From Microbacterium maritypicum (GTDB lineage: Bacteria > Actinomycetota > Actinomycetes > Actinomycetales > Microbacteriaceae), in the NCBI RefSeq assembly GCF_041529975.1, contig NZ_CP168030.1:2976001-3040000 (forward strand): a stretch of 64,000 bases of DNA. Direction: 5' to 3'. Shown in pieces: positions 26,810 through 36,104 of this stretch; the first letter of the stretch is position 1, and each line of letters starts with the position of its first letter. The translations under genes were made by a program, and so were the position numbers. The notes below the pieces were generated by a model. That model saw nothing but the letters and a program-made list of their open reading frames with translations. It did no database searches and had not been told where the DNA came from.

Positions 26810-27244
26810 TCATTCACCTTCCTGATCGAGGATGTCCATCATGGCGTTCACGACGGGTGCCGGCACGCGCTCACTACGGAGCACCTGACCGCCGGCGGCG
26901 GCGAGGTTCTGCGCGAGGGCCCGGGCGAAAGCGAGTTCCAGGACGACGACGGCAGCGGACTGACCGGGGGCGAGAGCGCTCGCGAGGGCCTCCACGTCCT
27001 CTTCGCCGGCCAGTCCGGCGGCGATCGGCTCGAAGTCGTCGAGTCCGAGGGAGTCGTCTTCCGTGTCGAGCTCGACGATCTCCACTTCCCCTGCCGCCGA
27101 CTTCGACAGCAGGACGAAGTCGAGCAATCGCACGACCCCGCTGTCGACGAGGTCGGTCAGCGCGCGGAACGTCGCCGGGTCTGGACGATCGCCCTCGAAC
27201 CCGACGAGGTAGAACTCGGCGGGGCCGAATCGGAAGTCATTCAT
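26810..27244 (-). CDS. DUF6325-family protein
   Basis: 144 residues, alpha/beta, no membrane segments. The family pattern is clear: GPAEFYLVGFEGD at the start, LVDSGVVRLLDFVLLSK in the middle, then an acidic block, AAVVVLELAFARALAQNL, and a C-terminal RVPAPVVNAMMDIL helix. Function unknown. It is a paralogue of the protein at 27880-28305, sharing the SG-RLLDF-L core. First gene of a pair with SHOCT on the minus strand, divergent from the other SHOCT/DUF6325 pair across a 226-base regulatory gap. Confidence 0.8.
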   Translation of the reverse strand: MNDFRFGPAEFYLVGFEGDRPDPATFRALTDLVDSGVVRLLDFVLLSKSAAGEVEIVELDTEDDSLGLDDFEPIAAGLAGEEDVEALASALAPGQSAAVVVLELAFARALAQNLAAAGGQVLRSERVPAPVVNAMMDILDQEGE

Positions 27245-27470
27245 GGAGTGTCCCTTCTCCCGGCGACGACGTACCGGGACTCTGCGGCCATGCTCGCACT
27301 GCCGCGATCGGGGCGATCGCCGCCCTCACCCCGATCGGATGAGAACCTCGTCGTCCGGCGGCTCGACCTGCCGGGCCGGGGGTCGCCCGCTAGGGGTGAG
27401 CGGCTTTCCCGCGCCCGTGGAGGCGCTGTCACTATCGCCGTACGCAGTAACTCAACGAAAGGGGTCCGAA

Positions 27471-27857
27471 GTGTCCATTTGGGAAAGCTTCTGGGACATC
27501 ATCTGGTGGTTCTTCTGGGTCTTCGTGTTCATCTCCTACCTGATGGTGCTCTTCAACATCGTGGCCGACCTGTTCCGGGATCACGCCCTCAACGGGTGGT
27601 GGAAGGCCGTGTGGATCATCTTCCTCATCTTCGTGCCCTTCCTCACGGCGCTCGTCTACCTCATCGCACGCGGCAAGGGAATGGGCGAACGCAGCGTCTC
27701 GGCGTACCGGGAGCAGCAGCACGCTGCCGACTCCTACATCCGCAGCGTCGCCGGATCCAGTCCCAGCGATGAGATCGACAAGGCGTCGAAGCTCCTCGCG
27801 GCGGGAACGATCACTCCCGACGAGTTCGCCGCCATCAAGACGCGCGCACTGAGCTGA
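27471..27857 (+). CDS. PLDc_N-like membrane protein with C-terminal SHOCT domain
   Basis: 128 residues. Two tryptophan/phenylalanine-rich membrane helices (about 4-27 and 44-66, FIFVPFLTALVYLIARGKGM style, typical of the phospholipase-D nuclease N-terminal/PLDc_N anchor) are followed by a linker and a SHOCT motif (KASKLLAAGTITPDEFAAIK). GTG at 27471 has AAAGGGG six bases upstream. The longer open frame to 27243 is not supported. Followed five bases later by the next frame. Confidence 0.82.
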   Translation: MSIWESFWDIIWWFFWVFVFISYLMVLFNIVADLFRDHALNGWWKAVWIIFLIFVPFLTALVYLIARGKGMGERSVSAYREQQHAADSYIRSVAGSSPSDEIDKASKLLAAGTITPDEFAAIKTRALS

Positions 27858-27879
27858 CATCGTGGCTGAGGTGGTCGAT

Positions 27880-28305
27880 ATGTCCCTGCAGGCGCTCGGC
27901 GACGTCGAATTCGTCGTCGTGCGCCTGGAGGACGACCGCCTCAGCCCCGACATCCTCGAAGCCCTGCTCCGACAGGTGGAGAGCGGCGCCATCCGCCTTC
28001 TGGACTTCCTTCTCATCCGCCGGCTCGGCGCGGAGGACTGGCACCTCATCGAGATCGACGCCGATGAGTTCACCCTCGCCGGTCTCGGTCTGGACACCCC
28101 TGGTCTCGTCTGCGAAGACGACGCCCGGCACTTCGCATCCGGGCTCCCCATCGGCTCCCTCGCAGCACTCATCCTCGTCGAGCCGACCTGGAGTGAACGC
28201 TTCTCCCACGATGTCGACCGTCGGGGTGATCGGATCCTCGCGACCCAACCCATCCCCGCCTCGATCGCGAACACGGTTCTCGCATCGGCGCTGCGCCAGC
28301 CCTGA
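27880..28305 (+). CDS. DUF6325-family protein, second copy
   Basis: 141 residues, paralogous to 26810-27244: DVEFVVVRLEDD at the start, QVESGAIRLLDFLLIRR in the middle, AALILVEPTWSERF, and PIPASIANTVLA at the end. The ATG at 27880 is preferred to the GTG at 27862 because GAGGTGG lies five bases before it and its N-terminus then aligns with the paralogue. Co-directional with the SHOCT gene, mirroring the minus-strand pair. Ends convergent with the first LuxR gene. Confidence 0.8.
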   Translation: MSLQALGDVEFVVVRLEDDRLSPDILEALLRQVESGAIRLLDFLLIRRLGAEDWHLIEIDADEFTLAGLGLDTPGLVCEDDARHFASGLPIGSLAALILVEPTWSERFSHDVDRRGDRILATQPIPASIANTVLASALRQP

Positions 28306-28336
28306 CGCGTCGGCGGGCGAGGAACGCGGCGCGGGG

Positions 28337-30883
28337 TCAGACGGTCGTCCGCACGGCCTCTCGGCGGGAGGACACCCCGAGCTTCCGGTAGATGGCGCGC
28401 TGGTGGGTCTTCACCGTGTTGATCGACACGGCCAGCTCCCGAGCGATCTCGTGCAGTGTGCGCGCCGTCTGCAACTGCTGGAACACATCGCGCTCCCGCT
28501 CCGAGAGCGTCTCCACCAGCGAGCCGGCGGCGTCGTTGGCGAGGCATCGACCGATGAAGTCCTCGAACTGCGTGCCGAAATGCACGTGCTCGCCCAGCAG
28601 CTTTCGCACCGCCGCCTCACGCGGTCCGAACGGCAGCCGGATGTTCTCCCCGGAGGCGACCGCGACCGCGGCTTCGCACAACTCGTGCGCCTCGTCGTGG
28701 TGCCCGGTGTGACGGCGCAGCACGGCGGCGGTGATCAGGGTCGCGGTCTTCACGTACGACACCTCGCTGAACGCCCGCAGCGATCGCAGCATCTCCAGAG
28801 CTGCGGGGTAGTCACCGGCGCGGCGCAGCACACCGGCGAGCGTGACGTTCACGACCGGCAGGTCCGGGCAGTGGATGTACTTCCTGGCGATCCGCAACGC
28901 GCGGTCCTGTCGACCGACCGCCTCCTCGAGAACCGCGACGGACGATTCCCGAAATGCCGGCCAGGAGATACCGTGGACGACCTCGAGCGGGATGTCCTGC
29001 ACGCCGATCGCCGCGCGACGGCATGTCGGGACATCACCGGTCTCAGCCGCCGTGTACGCGATCATCATCCGCGCCACGCCGGTGAAGGAACGGTCGGAAC
29101 TCCCGTTGGCGATCACCGTCCCGAAAGCCCGCATCGCTTCATCGAACTCCCCCGACCAGTACGCGACGTACCCGGCGGCTGCGGCGGCGCTTCCTCCGGC
29201 GTAGGTGCTCCAGGGAAGACTCACGTCATCCTCATGATGTGCCGCGGCCAGCGATGACCTCGCATCGACGAGGCGACCCGCCCAGGTCTGGCCGAAGGCG
29301 AGATGCCCCAAGGACCGCTTCGCGAGTTCGCGATCGCCGGAGCTCTGCGCCTCCCTCGCCGCGGCCGAGAAGTACTCGAGCGGGATCATCGGGTTACCGC
29401 GGTGCCGGATCTCGGTCCACCCGAGGAGATAGTTGAGTGCCGCGCGGTCTCCGAGCTCGGTCGAATCCGCGTCGAGGAGCATCTGCCGCACCTTCGCACT
29501 CGCTTCAGCGACCTCTGACCGCTCGTCGGTGATGAACAGACGCGCGATCTGCAGGACCGCGGGCTCCGTCCCGTCGCCGGTGCGCGCGATCATCGCCTCT
29601 GCGCGCCGGAAGAGCTCGCGCGCGACGCGATGGTCGCCGAGCACATCGCTTGCGCACGCACGCACCAGGAGCACCTGCGCGTCGTCGGGCGTACGGCGCA
29701 ACATGTCGATCGCCGTCTGCTCGATCTCCGCCGCGCGGGCACCGACCACGAGGCCGAGCCAGTGGTGCAGCAGCGTCTCCCTCGCGATCTCCGCATCTCC
29801 CGCACGAAGCGAGTGCGCGATCGAGGCGGTGGGGTCCGTCGCCTCGAGCGCGATGGCGGCGCGGCGATGGCAGGCCGCAGCCCGAGCGGTGTCGAGCGCG
29901 ACGATGTCGGCGCACTGCTTGGCGAACGAGGTGTGCCACCGGTAGACGACGCCGTGCGGACCCTCGAAACGATCGAGGAAAAGACCGAGCCGCACGCACG
30001 TCTCCAGCAGCTCTGCCGCATCCGGACGTTCGGTCACGGCGGCGGCGAGCTCGGGAGTCAGCTCGCCGCAGACGCTGCCGTCGAGCACGAAGTCGGCGAT
30101 CTCGGCCGGCAGCGCCCCGAGCACGTGTTCGCGGACGTAGGTCCCGAGGAAGCTCGACGCGCTCTGTGCGCGGGCGTCGGGTCGGGCACCGCCGATCATC
30201 ATGAGCCGCACGGCGATCGGCCACCCTCTGGACTCCGCGAAGATCGTCTCGGCAGCGAGCCCGGCTCCGTCTGCGGTGCGCAGGAGCTTGACCTCCGGGG
30301 CCGTGAAGCTGAGCGTGTCCACACCGACGAAGGAAGCAGGATGCGTGAGTCGATGCCGCGAGAGGGTGACCTCGAGCAGCGTCGTCCCGACCAGCACGAC
30401 CCGGAGATTCTCGGGTGCCTGCTCCGCGAGCATGCCGAGGAGCCCGGTGCGCCAGCTCTCACCGGCGCGGTGCGCGTCGTCGACGATCAGGTGCATGGGG
30501 GTGTCGAGCGCCTCGAGGGCGCCGCAGATCTCCTGATAGGCATGCTCGGGATCGTCGAGGTCCCGCGCGAGTGCGAGTGGACGCCCCGCACGCTCGGCGC
30601 CGACGAGCAGAGCATGCACGACGCCGTACGTCAGACGCGAAGGGTCGGAGTCGAAGGAACTGAGGCTGAGCCAGGCGACCTGCTCGAGCCCGGAAGCCCA
30701 GTCGGCGACCGCGGTCGTCTTGCCGAAGCCACTCGGCGCGCTGACGACCGTCAGCGGGTCGATCGCCGCTGCATCGGCGATCGCGGTGCTCACCCTTTCC
30801 CGGCGGATGGCACCCGGTTGGGGCCCCGGTGGGCGGAAGCGCACCACGGGTCCCGGCGTCGTCGATCGTACGGGGGGCGACAT
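28337..30883 (-). CDS. MalT-like LuxR-family regulator (large ATP-binding, STAND type)
   Basis: 848 residues. N-terminal AAA/STAND ATPase with Walker A SAPSGFGKTT (about 48-57) and Walker B-like HLIVDDAHR; a long TPR-like helical middle (about 330-760) that probably senses a ligand; and a C-terminal GerE/LuxR helix-turn-helix (LSERERDVFQQLQ and SINTVKTHQRAIYRKLGV). Such proteins act as ATP- and inducer-dependent activators. A TAGCTT hexamer ends seven bases before the ATG. A second protein of the same architecture is at 37562. Targets are unknown; adjacent membrane genes are candidates. Confidence 0.9.
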   Translation of the reverse strand: MSPPVRSTTPGPVVRFRPPGPQPGAIRRERVSTAIADAAAIDPLTVVSAPSGFGKTTAVADWASGLEQVAWLSLSSFDSDPSRLTYGVVHALLVGAERAGRPLALARDLDDPEHAYQEICGALEALDTPMHLIVDDAHRAGESWRTGLLGMLAEQAPENLRVVLVGTTLLEVTLSRHRLTHPASFVGVDTLSFTAPEVKLLRTADGAGLAAETIFAESRGWPIAVRLMMIGGARPDARAQSASSFLGTYVREHVLGALPAEIADFVLDGSVCGELTPELAAAVTERPDAAELLETCVRLGLFLDRFEGPHGVVYRWHTSFAKQCADIVALDTARAAACHRRAAIALEATDPTASIAHSLRAGDAEIARETLLHHWLGLVVGARAAEIEQTAIDMLRRTPDDAQVLLVRACASDVLGDHRVARELFRRAEAMIARTGDGTEPAVLQIARLFITDERSEVAEASAKVRQMLLDADSTELGDRAALNYLLGWTEIRHRGNPMIPLEYFSAAAREAQSSGDRELAKRSLGHLAFGQTWAGRLVDARSSLAAAHHEDDVSLPWSTYAGGSAAAAAGYVAYWSGEFDEAMRAFGTVIANGSSDRSFTGVARMMIAYTAAETGDVPTCRRAAIGVQDIPLEVVHGISWPAFRESSVAVLEEAVGRQDRALRIARKYIHCPDLPVVNVTLAGVLRRAGDYPAALEMLRSLRAFSEVSYVKTATLITAAVLRRHTGHHDEAHELCEAAVAVASGENIRLPFGPREAAVRKLLGEHVHFGTQFEDFIGRCLANDAAGSLVETLSERERDVFQQLQTARTLHEIARELAVSINTVKTHQRAIYRKLGVSSRREAVRTTV

Positions 30884-30890
30884 GGCACCA

Positions 30891-30896
30891 AAGCTA
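30891..30896 (-). promoter_or_regulatory. -10-like element of the first LuxR gene
   Basis: TAGCTT on the minus strand, seven bases before the ATG (30881-30883), with no ribosome site. Confidence 0.4.
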
Positions 30897-30941
30897 GTGG
30901 CGTCGGCGCCCCGCCCTCAAGGGCATCCTCCGGGTGATCTT

Positions 30942-32009
30942 TCAGTCCGCGAGGCCTCTCCCGGCGTCGCGTTTGAGTGCGTCGGCGGTGCGGATGAACA
31001 GGATGATCCACGTGAAGACGACCGTCCCCGCCACCAGCTCGACCGCGGTCAGGGTGTAGTAGCCGACGGCGAAGAACACCGCGAGCAGCAGGATCAGAAG
31101 GGTGAAGACGTAGCCGACGAGCAGGAACGTGCGCGAGACGCCCGGCACCCACCACCGGACGGCGATGATCAGCACCGCGTAGGCGACCACCATCCCCGAA
31201 GCCACCCCGGTGTGCAGGGCGAAGTGCTCATCCACGGGGAACACCCCCACCAGACCGAGGAAGATGCCGACGATCACGAGGCACGTGCGCACCGAGGCGG
31301 CCCCGCGCGGATGAGGCGTCGGAATCCCCTTCGTCGCGTAGCGGGCCAGCGTCGTCACCAGGATCCCGGCGACGATCAGGGTGAGGTTGAAGGCCCGGGC
31401 GGAGAGGTCGTCCGTCATGCCGAGAGCGCTCAGGTTCTCCTTCCACCACTGCGGGTCGCTCGCCGTGAGCATGCTCGCGAGCACTCCCAGCACGAGGAAC
31501 ACGGCGAGAACCGTGGCCAGCAGCTGCAGGTCGAGGTGCGTGGCGGAGTAGTAGGTCACGTATGCGGTCAATGCGGCCGCGGCACCGGCCAGCATCAGCA
31601 CAGGTACCGGGAACACCGCAGCGCCGATGAGTCCCGCCTCGACGATCGTCGCCGCCAGGGTCCACCCGAGTAGCGCGATCATGGCGTGCGCGAAGGCGAA
31701 CGCGGCGATGTCGACGATGTCGAGCACCCCGAGTCGGTCGCGCCGCGCCGGGTCGGCCGCGATGACACGCCCGAGCACGAAGACGACGATCGCCGTCACC
31801 GCCGACATCAGCGCCGCGAACTGTCCGAGCGAGTCGGGACCCGCGATCGGCGCGGACTGCAGCCGGAACACGGGCAGTGCGACGAGGGCGGCGAGGACGA
31901 ACGCGAAGATCGAGATCTGGAGCCCGATGGCTTCCCGAGCGCGCTCTCGTGTGGCCCCGCGGGAGCGGGCTTCCGTGAGGAGATCGTGCCCTGCTGGCGT
32001 CGACGACAT
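30942..32009 (-). CDS. DUF998-like integral membrane protein
   Basis: 355 residues with about ten membrane helices and little else. Loops are short and a cytoplasmic N-terminus precedes the first helix (about 32-50). The pattern resembles DUF998-type membrane proteins, but no diagnostic motif was seen. AAGGAGA lies eight bases before the ATG. Ends 58 bases before the upstream-reading LuxR gene and could be co-transcribed with it, since both are on the minus strand. Confidence 0.6.
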   Translation of the reverse strand: MSSTPAGHDLLTEARSRGATRERAREAIGLQISIFAFVLAALVALPVFRLQSAPIAGPDSLGQFAALMSAVTAIVVFVLGRVIAADPARRDRLGVLDIVDIAAFAFAHAMIALLGWTLAATIVEAGLIGAAVFPVPVLMLAGAAAALTAYVTYYSATHLDLQLLATVLAVFLVLGVLASMLTASDPQWWKENLSALGMTDDLSARAFNLTLIVAGILVTTLARYATKGIPTPHPRGAASVRTCLVIVGIFLGLVGVFPVDEHFALHTGVASGMVVAYAVLIIAVRWWVPGVSRTFLLVGYVFTLLILLLAVFFAVGYYTLTAVELVAGTVVFTWIILFIRTADALKRDAGRGLAD

Positions 32010-32157
32010 GAGCTCAGTCTCCTTCTCCGCTGCACCACCGGCGAGAGCGGCTCATCCCTTCGGGGCGATGCGGCGCCGTGAAGCGCGGCCGATGGACTCC
32101 CCGAGCAGGCCGTCCGGCCCCGCCGCACGTGTGTCGCGCCGTGCTCACCCGTTGAGG

Positions 32158-33081
32158 ATGAGTGTCGTGGGCACCGGGGAGACGCGTCGCGCATGCTTGT
32201 CGGATGAGGTCGAGGAGCGTGGGGCAGACGTCGAGCGGACGGCGATCGTGACGCTGGGCGACCTGTTCCCGGAGGGCCTGTCGGGGTGGCAGATCGTGCT
32301 CGCGCTGCTGTCGGTGCTGATCGGCTGGCTGCTCTCGCGGCTCGCTCGCAAGGGCGTGCTGAAGTTGGCGGCGCGGACCCCGGGAATCTCCGACTCCGTC
32401 TCGCAGCTGGCTGCGCGCTTCACGCAGTACGCGCTGCTCCTGGTCGGGATCGGGGTCGGGCTGGCGTTCCTCGGGGCGAACGTGCAGCCTCTGCTCGCGA
32501 TGACGGTCATCGCCGCGATCGTCCTGGTCCTGGTGCTGCGCGGTGTCGCGGACAACTTCGCTGCCGGGGTCCTGATCCAGTCCCGTCAGTCGGTGAAGAT
32601 CGGCGAGGAGATCGGCATCGACGGCCCCGACGGGGTGATCCGGGGCACCGTGCAGGAGCTCAACGGTCGCTCGGTCATCCTCACGACGGTAGACGGCCGC
32701 ACGGTGCACGTGCCGAACGCCGCGCTGCTCACCGGGGTCCTGGTGAACGACTCGCGTCACGGCGCGCGCCGAAGCGACGTCGACATCCGCATCGCGCGGT
32801 CAACGGGGCTCGACCTGGACGAGGCGGTCACGACCATCACGGATGCGGCGAGCGGTGTCGACGGCGTGCACGCCCGCGAACACCCGACCGTGCGCGTCGC
32901 CGCGATCTCGCCCACTCGCTGGACGCTCACCCTCCAGATCTGGCACCACCCGCTGCACGGCAGTGCCGTGATCTCCGACACCGTGCGCGGCGTCGCGGAG
33001 GCTCTCGAGGCGTCGGGGCTGCAAGCCGTGGTCATGCCGCAGCAGGGGCCCCCGCCCCTCGTGCCCCCGGAGCCGTTCTGA
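32158..33081 (+). CDS. Small-conductance mechanosensitive channel (MscS family)
   Basis: About 307 residues with three membrane helices (about 38-58, 75-97, 105-125), the pore-lining third helix being VLVLVLRGVADNFAAGVLIQ, then the beta domain (IGIDGPDGVIRGTVQELNGRS split near 140-165, VHVPNAALL) and a C-terminal alpha/beta domain. It releases solutes on hypo-osmotic shock. The start is uncertain: ATG 32158, TTG 32197 and GTG 32248 are all in frame and none has a good ribosome site. The membrane part begins after all three. Confidence 0.85.
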   Translation: MSVVGTGETRRACLSDEVEERGADVERTAIVTLGDLFPEGLSGWQIVLALLSVLIGWLLSRLARKGVLKLAARTPGISDSVSQLAARFTQYALLLVGIGVGLAFLGANVQPLLAMTVIAAIVLVLVLRGVADNFAAGVLIQSRQSVKIGEEIGIDGPDGVIRGTVQELNGRSVILTTVDGRTVHVPNAALLTGVLVNDSRHGARRSDVDIRIARSTGLDLDEAVTTITDAASGVDGVHAREHPTVRVAAISPTRWTLTLQIWHHPLHGSAVISDTVRGVAEALEASGLQAVVMPQQGPPPLVPPEPF

Positions 33082-33140
33082 TCGCCCGGGCCGCCGGTCC
33101 GCCGCCCGCGAGGCGACCGGGCTCCCGTCCGACCGCGGGC

Positions 33141-33146
33141 TACGCT
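33141..33146 (+). promoter_or_regulatory. -10 element, leaderless AI-2E gene
   Basis: TACGCT ends six bases (GGCCGC) before the GTG at 33153; no Shine-Dalgarno. Confidence 0.55.
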
Positions 33147-33152
33147 GGCCGC

Positions 33153-34298
33153 GTGAACCCCTCGCCTGCGCCCGAGCGCGCCACCGATCGCATGCTCTCC
33201 CCCAGTCTGCGCGTGCTTCTTCTGCTCGCGGCGAGCGCGGTCACGCTGGCCGGCGTGTACTTCGCGCGTGATCTTTTCGGGCCGATCGCACTCGCCATCG
33301 TGATCGTCGTCATCTGCGAGCCGCTTCGCCGCCCGCTCGATCGGCGCGGTTGGCCGCAGTGGGCGAGCACGACCGCGGTCATCGTCGTCGCCTACCTGAT
33401 ACTGCTGTCGATGGGCGCTCTGCTCTGGCTCGCCGGCACGCAGTTCGCGCGACTCATCGGCGACCTGGTGTCGCAGGGCGGTCTCGAGAACACCGCCGCA
33501 GAGGTGGTGGGGTGGCTGCAGTCACTCGGCCTCGACGAGGAGGCCTCGGACGCGGCAGCCTCGGTCCTCGATCCCGAGACGCTGCTCGGCGTTGCACGAA
33601 GCATCGGCGGCACCGTCCTCAGCGTCGCGACGGCGCTGTTCTTCGTCTGCGCCTACATCATCTTCATGGCGATCGATGCGGCCCGTTACGGTCGAGCGCC
33701 CGCTCTGTTCGGCGCGACGAAGGGTGCCGCCCTCGCGCGGATCTCCCGCCTGAACTCCGGCGTCCGGCGCTATTACATCGTCAATGCCACCTTCGGCGCG
33801 ATCGTGGCTGTCATCGACGGGCTGGCCCTGTGGTGGATGGGCATCCCGGCGCCAGTGGTGTGGGCGATCCTCGCGTTCGTCACGAACTTCATCCCCAACG
33901 TCGGCTTCGTGGTCGGGCTCATCCCCCCGGCGATCCTCGCCTTCGTGGTCGGGGGCTGGCCGCTGCTTCTCGGCGTCGTCGCGGTCTACAGCATCGTCAA
34001 CGTGGTCCTCCAAGTGCTCGTGCAGCCGAAGTTCGTCAGCGATGCGGTCGACCTCAGCCTCACGCTGAGCTTCTTCTCCGTGATCTTCTGGACCTTCATC
34101 ATCGGACCGCTCGGCGCGATCCTCTCCATCCCGCTCACCCTGCTCGTGCGCACACTGGTCCTCGAGGGCGATCCTGAGTCGACGTGGGTGCGCTGGCTCT
34201 CCGGCGACCACACGGCCCTGCCGCCGGAGCCCGAACCGGAACAGCGTCCCGTCGCGCGCGGCCGGAATCGGCGTCGCCGGGCGCGTGGCAACGGATGA
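33153..34298 (+). CDS. AI-2E (PerM/UPF0118) family membrane transporter
   Basis: 381 residues with about eight membrane helices: two near the N-terminus (19-60), one near 75-97, and the conserved cluster in the second half (FVTNFIPNVGFVVGLIPPAIL, then PLLLGVVAVYSIVNVVLQ and FIIGPLGAILSIPLTLL) typical of this family. Members export autoinducer-2-like signals or act as Na/H antiporters; the substrate cannot be told here. The C-terminus is Arg-rich. The GTG is preferred because TACGCT ends six bases upstream. Confidence 0.85.
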   Translation: MNPSPAPERATDRMLSPSLRVLLLLAASAVTLAGVYFARDLFGPIALAIVIVVICEPLRRPLDRRGWPQWASTTAVIVVAYLILLSMGALLWLAGTQFARLIGDLVSQGGLENTAAEVVGWLQSLGLDEEASDAAASVLDPETLLGVARSIGGTVLSVATALFFVCAYIIFMAIDAARYGRAPALFGATKGAALARISRLNSGVRRYYIVNATFGAIVAVIDGLALWWMGIPAPVVWAILAFVTNFIPNVGFVVGLIPPAILAFVVGGWPLLLGVVAVYSIVNVVLQVLVQPKFVSDAVDLSLTLSFFSVIFWTFIIGPLGAILSIPLTLLVRTLVLEGDPESTWVRWLSGDHTALPPEPEPEQRPVARGRNRRRRARGNG

Positions 34299-34424
34299 AA
34301 GGGCACCCATGGTCTCGGTAAATCACCCGGAGGAGGTTGCGACCCCGGCATGGTCGCCGCGACCCCCACGATGGGATCGTGAACGCGAACGCGCTCGTCC
34401 GGAGCGCTCCCGAAGGGAGTCGAC

Positions 34425-36104
34425 GTGCAACGTCCACTCGCGGGGCTGACGAGGCGCAACTTCCTCACGGAGCTGACCGCCGGCGTCACGCTGCTCGCCA
34501 TCGCCATCCCCTTGAACATCGGATATGCGCAGATCGCCGGGCTTCCCCCGACCGCGGGACTGTACGCGTTGATCGTGCCGACGATCGTGTACGCCCTCGT
34601 CGTCTCCTCCCGTCAGCTGGTCGCCTCCCCTGATGCGGCGGCTGCCGCACTCGTCGCCTCGTCGATCGGTGGCCTCGCCGCGGCGGGCAGCGCCGATTAC
34701 GCGACCCTCGCCCTCGCGCAGGCGATCATCTGCGGCGGCATGTTCGTACTCCTCGCCGTGTTCAAGCTCGGATTCCTGGCGAACTTCCTCTCGAAGCCGA
34801 TCCTGGTCGGATTCGTCGGCGGCCTCGCACTGGACATCATGGTGAGTCAGGTCGCGAAGATGCTCGGCGTCAAGATCGACTCCGGCAAGGAGTTCACGGG
34901 TAAGGTCGCCGACCTCATCGGAGGTCTCGCCACCATCAATCTCTGGGCCGTCCTGATCTCGGTCTGCTCGGTGGCGGTCCTGCTGCTGGGACGCCGGTAC
35001 CTGCGCGCCATCCCCTGGGCGCTGATCGTCCTCGTGGCGACGACGCTCGTGGTCGTCCTCACGGGTCTCGATCAACGCGGTGTCGCCGTTCTGGGTGAAG
35101 TCCCCGCGGGTCCGCCAGAGCTGACCTGGCCGATGATCGACTGGTCACTCTGGCTCGCGTTGATTCCGTCCGCGATCGCGCTGACACTGGTCACCACCGC
35201 TGAGGGGCTCCTGGTCTCGCGCTCCTACTCCGAGAAGCACGGCTACCCGTTCCATGCGAACCGGGACCTGTTCGCGTTCGGCATCGCCAACGTCGCTGCG
35301 GGAGCTCAGGGCAGCTTCGCCGTCGGATCGTCGACTTCGCGCACGGCCGCCATGGACCAGGCGGGATCGCGCACACAGTTCCCCGCACTGATCCTCGCCG
35401 TCGGAACGCTCCTGCTCCTCCTCTTCGGCACCGCTCTGTTGGCGGACATCCCCTCGCCCGCCATCGGTGCCATCGTCGGGGTCGCGATCATCCCGCTCCT
35501 CGGGATCCGCGACTTCATCGATCTGTGGCGCAAGGACCGGTTCGAGTTCCTGATCGGCGCGACCTGCTTCCTCGTCACCCTGTTCATCGGCTCGATCCCG
35601 GGCATCCTCGTCGCGTTCGTGCTCGCGCTCATCAACATCGCGCGACGCGCTTCGAATCCCGCGATCGACGTCCTGGAATCCAGCGGTGATCCGGGCGAGT
35701 CCCTGCTCGAGGACGCTCCTGCCGGAACCGTGACCGCTCCGGGGGTGATCGTCATCCGCCTGGCCGCCCCGCTCTTCTTCGCCAACGGGGCGGTCTTCTC
35801 CACCGCGGTGAAGGACGCCATCCGTTCGGCGGGCGACGGGGCCGTCCAGCACCTCGTCGTCGACATGGAGGCCGTGACCGATGTCGATGTCACGGGCGCC
35901 GAATCGTTCGCATCGCTCAAGGGCTGGCTCGCGGCTCGGTCGGTGTCGCTCTCGTTCAGCAGGGTCCGCCCGAACACGCTGCACCGACTGACCAGCCTCG
36001 GGTTGCTGACGTCGGAGGACGTCTATTCGACCAACCGCTCAGCCATCACGCGTCTGGTGCCGTCATCGGCCGAACGCGAATCCCTACCGAAAGAAGACCA
36101 GTGA
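34425..36104 (+). CDS. SulP-family anion transporter with STAS domain
   Basis: 559 residues. Sulfate-transporter core of about 12-14 membrane segments (IPLNIGYAQIAGLPPTAGLY is the family signature near residue 28-47) and a C-terminal cytoplasmic STAS domain (about 435-540; VIVIRLAAPLFFANGAVF, DMEAVTDVDVTGAESF). Possible substrates are sulfate, bicarbonate or dicarboxylates. GTG start with AAGGGAG five bases before it. Its stop overlaps the next gene's ATG (TGATG), so the GAP-family protein is likely co-made. Confidence 0.9.
   Translation: MQRPLAGLTRRNFLTELTAGVTLLAIAIPLNIGYAQIAGLPPTAGLYALIVPTIVYALVVSSRQLVASPDAAAAALVASSIGGLAAAGSADYATLALAQAIICGGMFVLLAVFKLGFLANFLSKPILVGFVGGLALDIMVSQVAKMLGVKIDSGKEFTGKVADLIGGLATINLWAVLISVCSVAVLLLGRRYLRAIPWALIVLVATTLVVVLTGLDQRGVAVLGEVPAGPPELTWPMIDWSLWLALIPSAIALTLVTTAEGLLVSRSYSEKHGYPFHANRDLFAFGIANVAAGAQGSFAVGSSTSRTAAMDQAGSRTQFPALILAVGTLLLLLFGTALLADIPSPAIGAIVGVAIIPLLGIRDFIDLWRKDRFEFLIGATCFLVTLFIGSIPGILVAFVLALINIARRASNPAIDVLESSGDPGESLLEDAPAGTVTAPGVIVIRLAAPLFFANGAVFSTAVKDAIRSAGDGAVQHLVVDMEAVTDVDVTGAESFASLKGWLAARSVSLSFSRVRPNTLHRLTSLGLLTSEDVYSTNRSAITRLVPSSAERESLPKEDQ

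Noticed and set aside
32158..32250. A single confident start for the MscS gene
   Set aside because: ATG 32158, TTG 32197 and GTG 32248 are all possible; none has a good ribosome site or a convincing -10.
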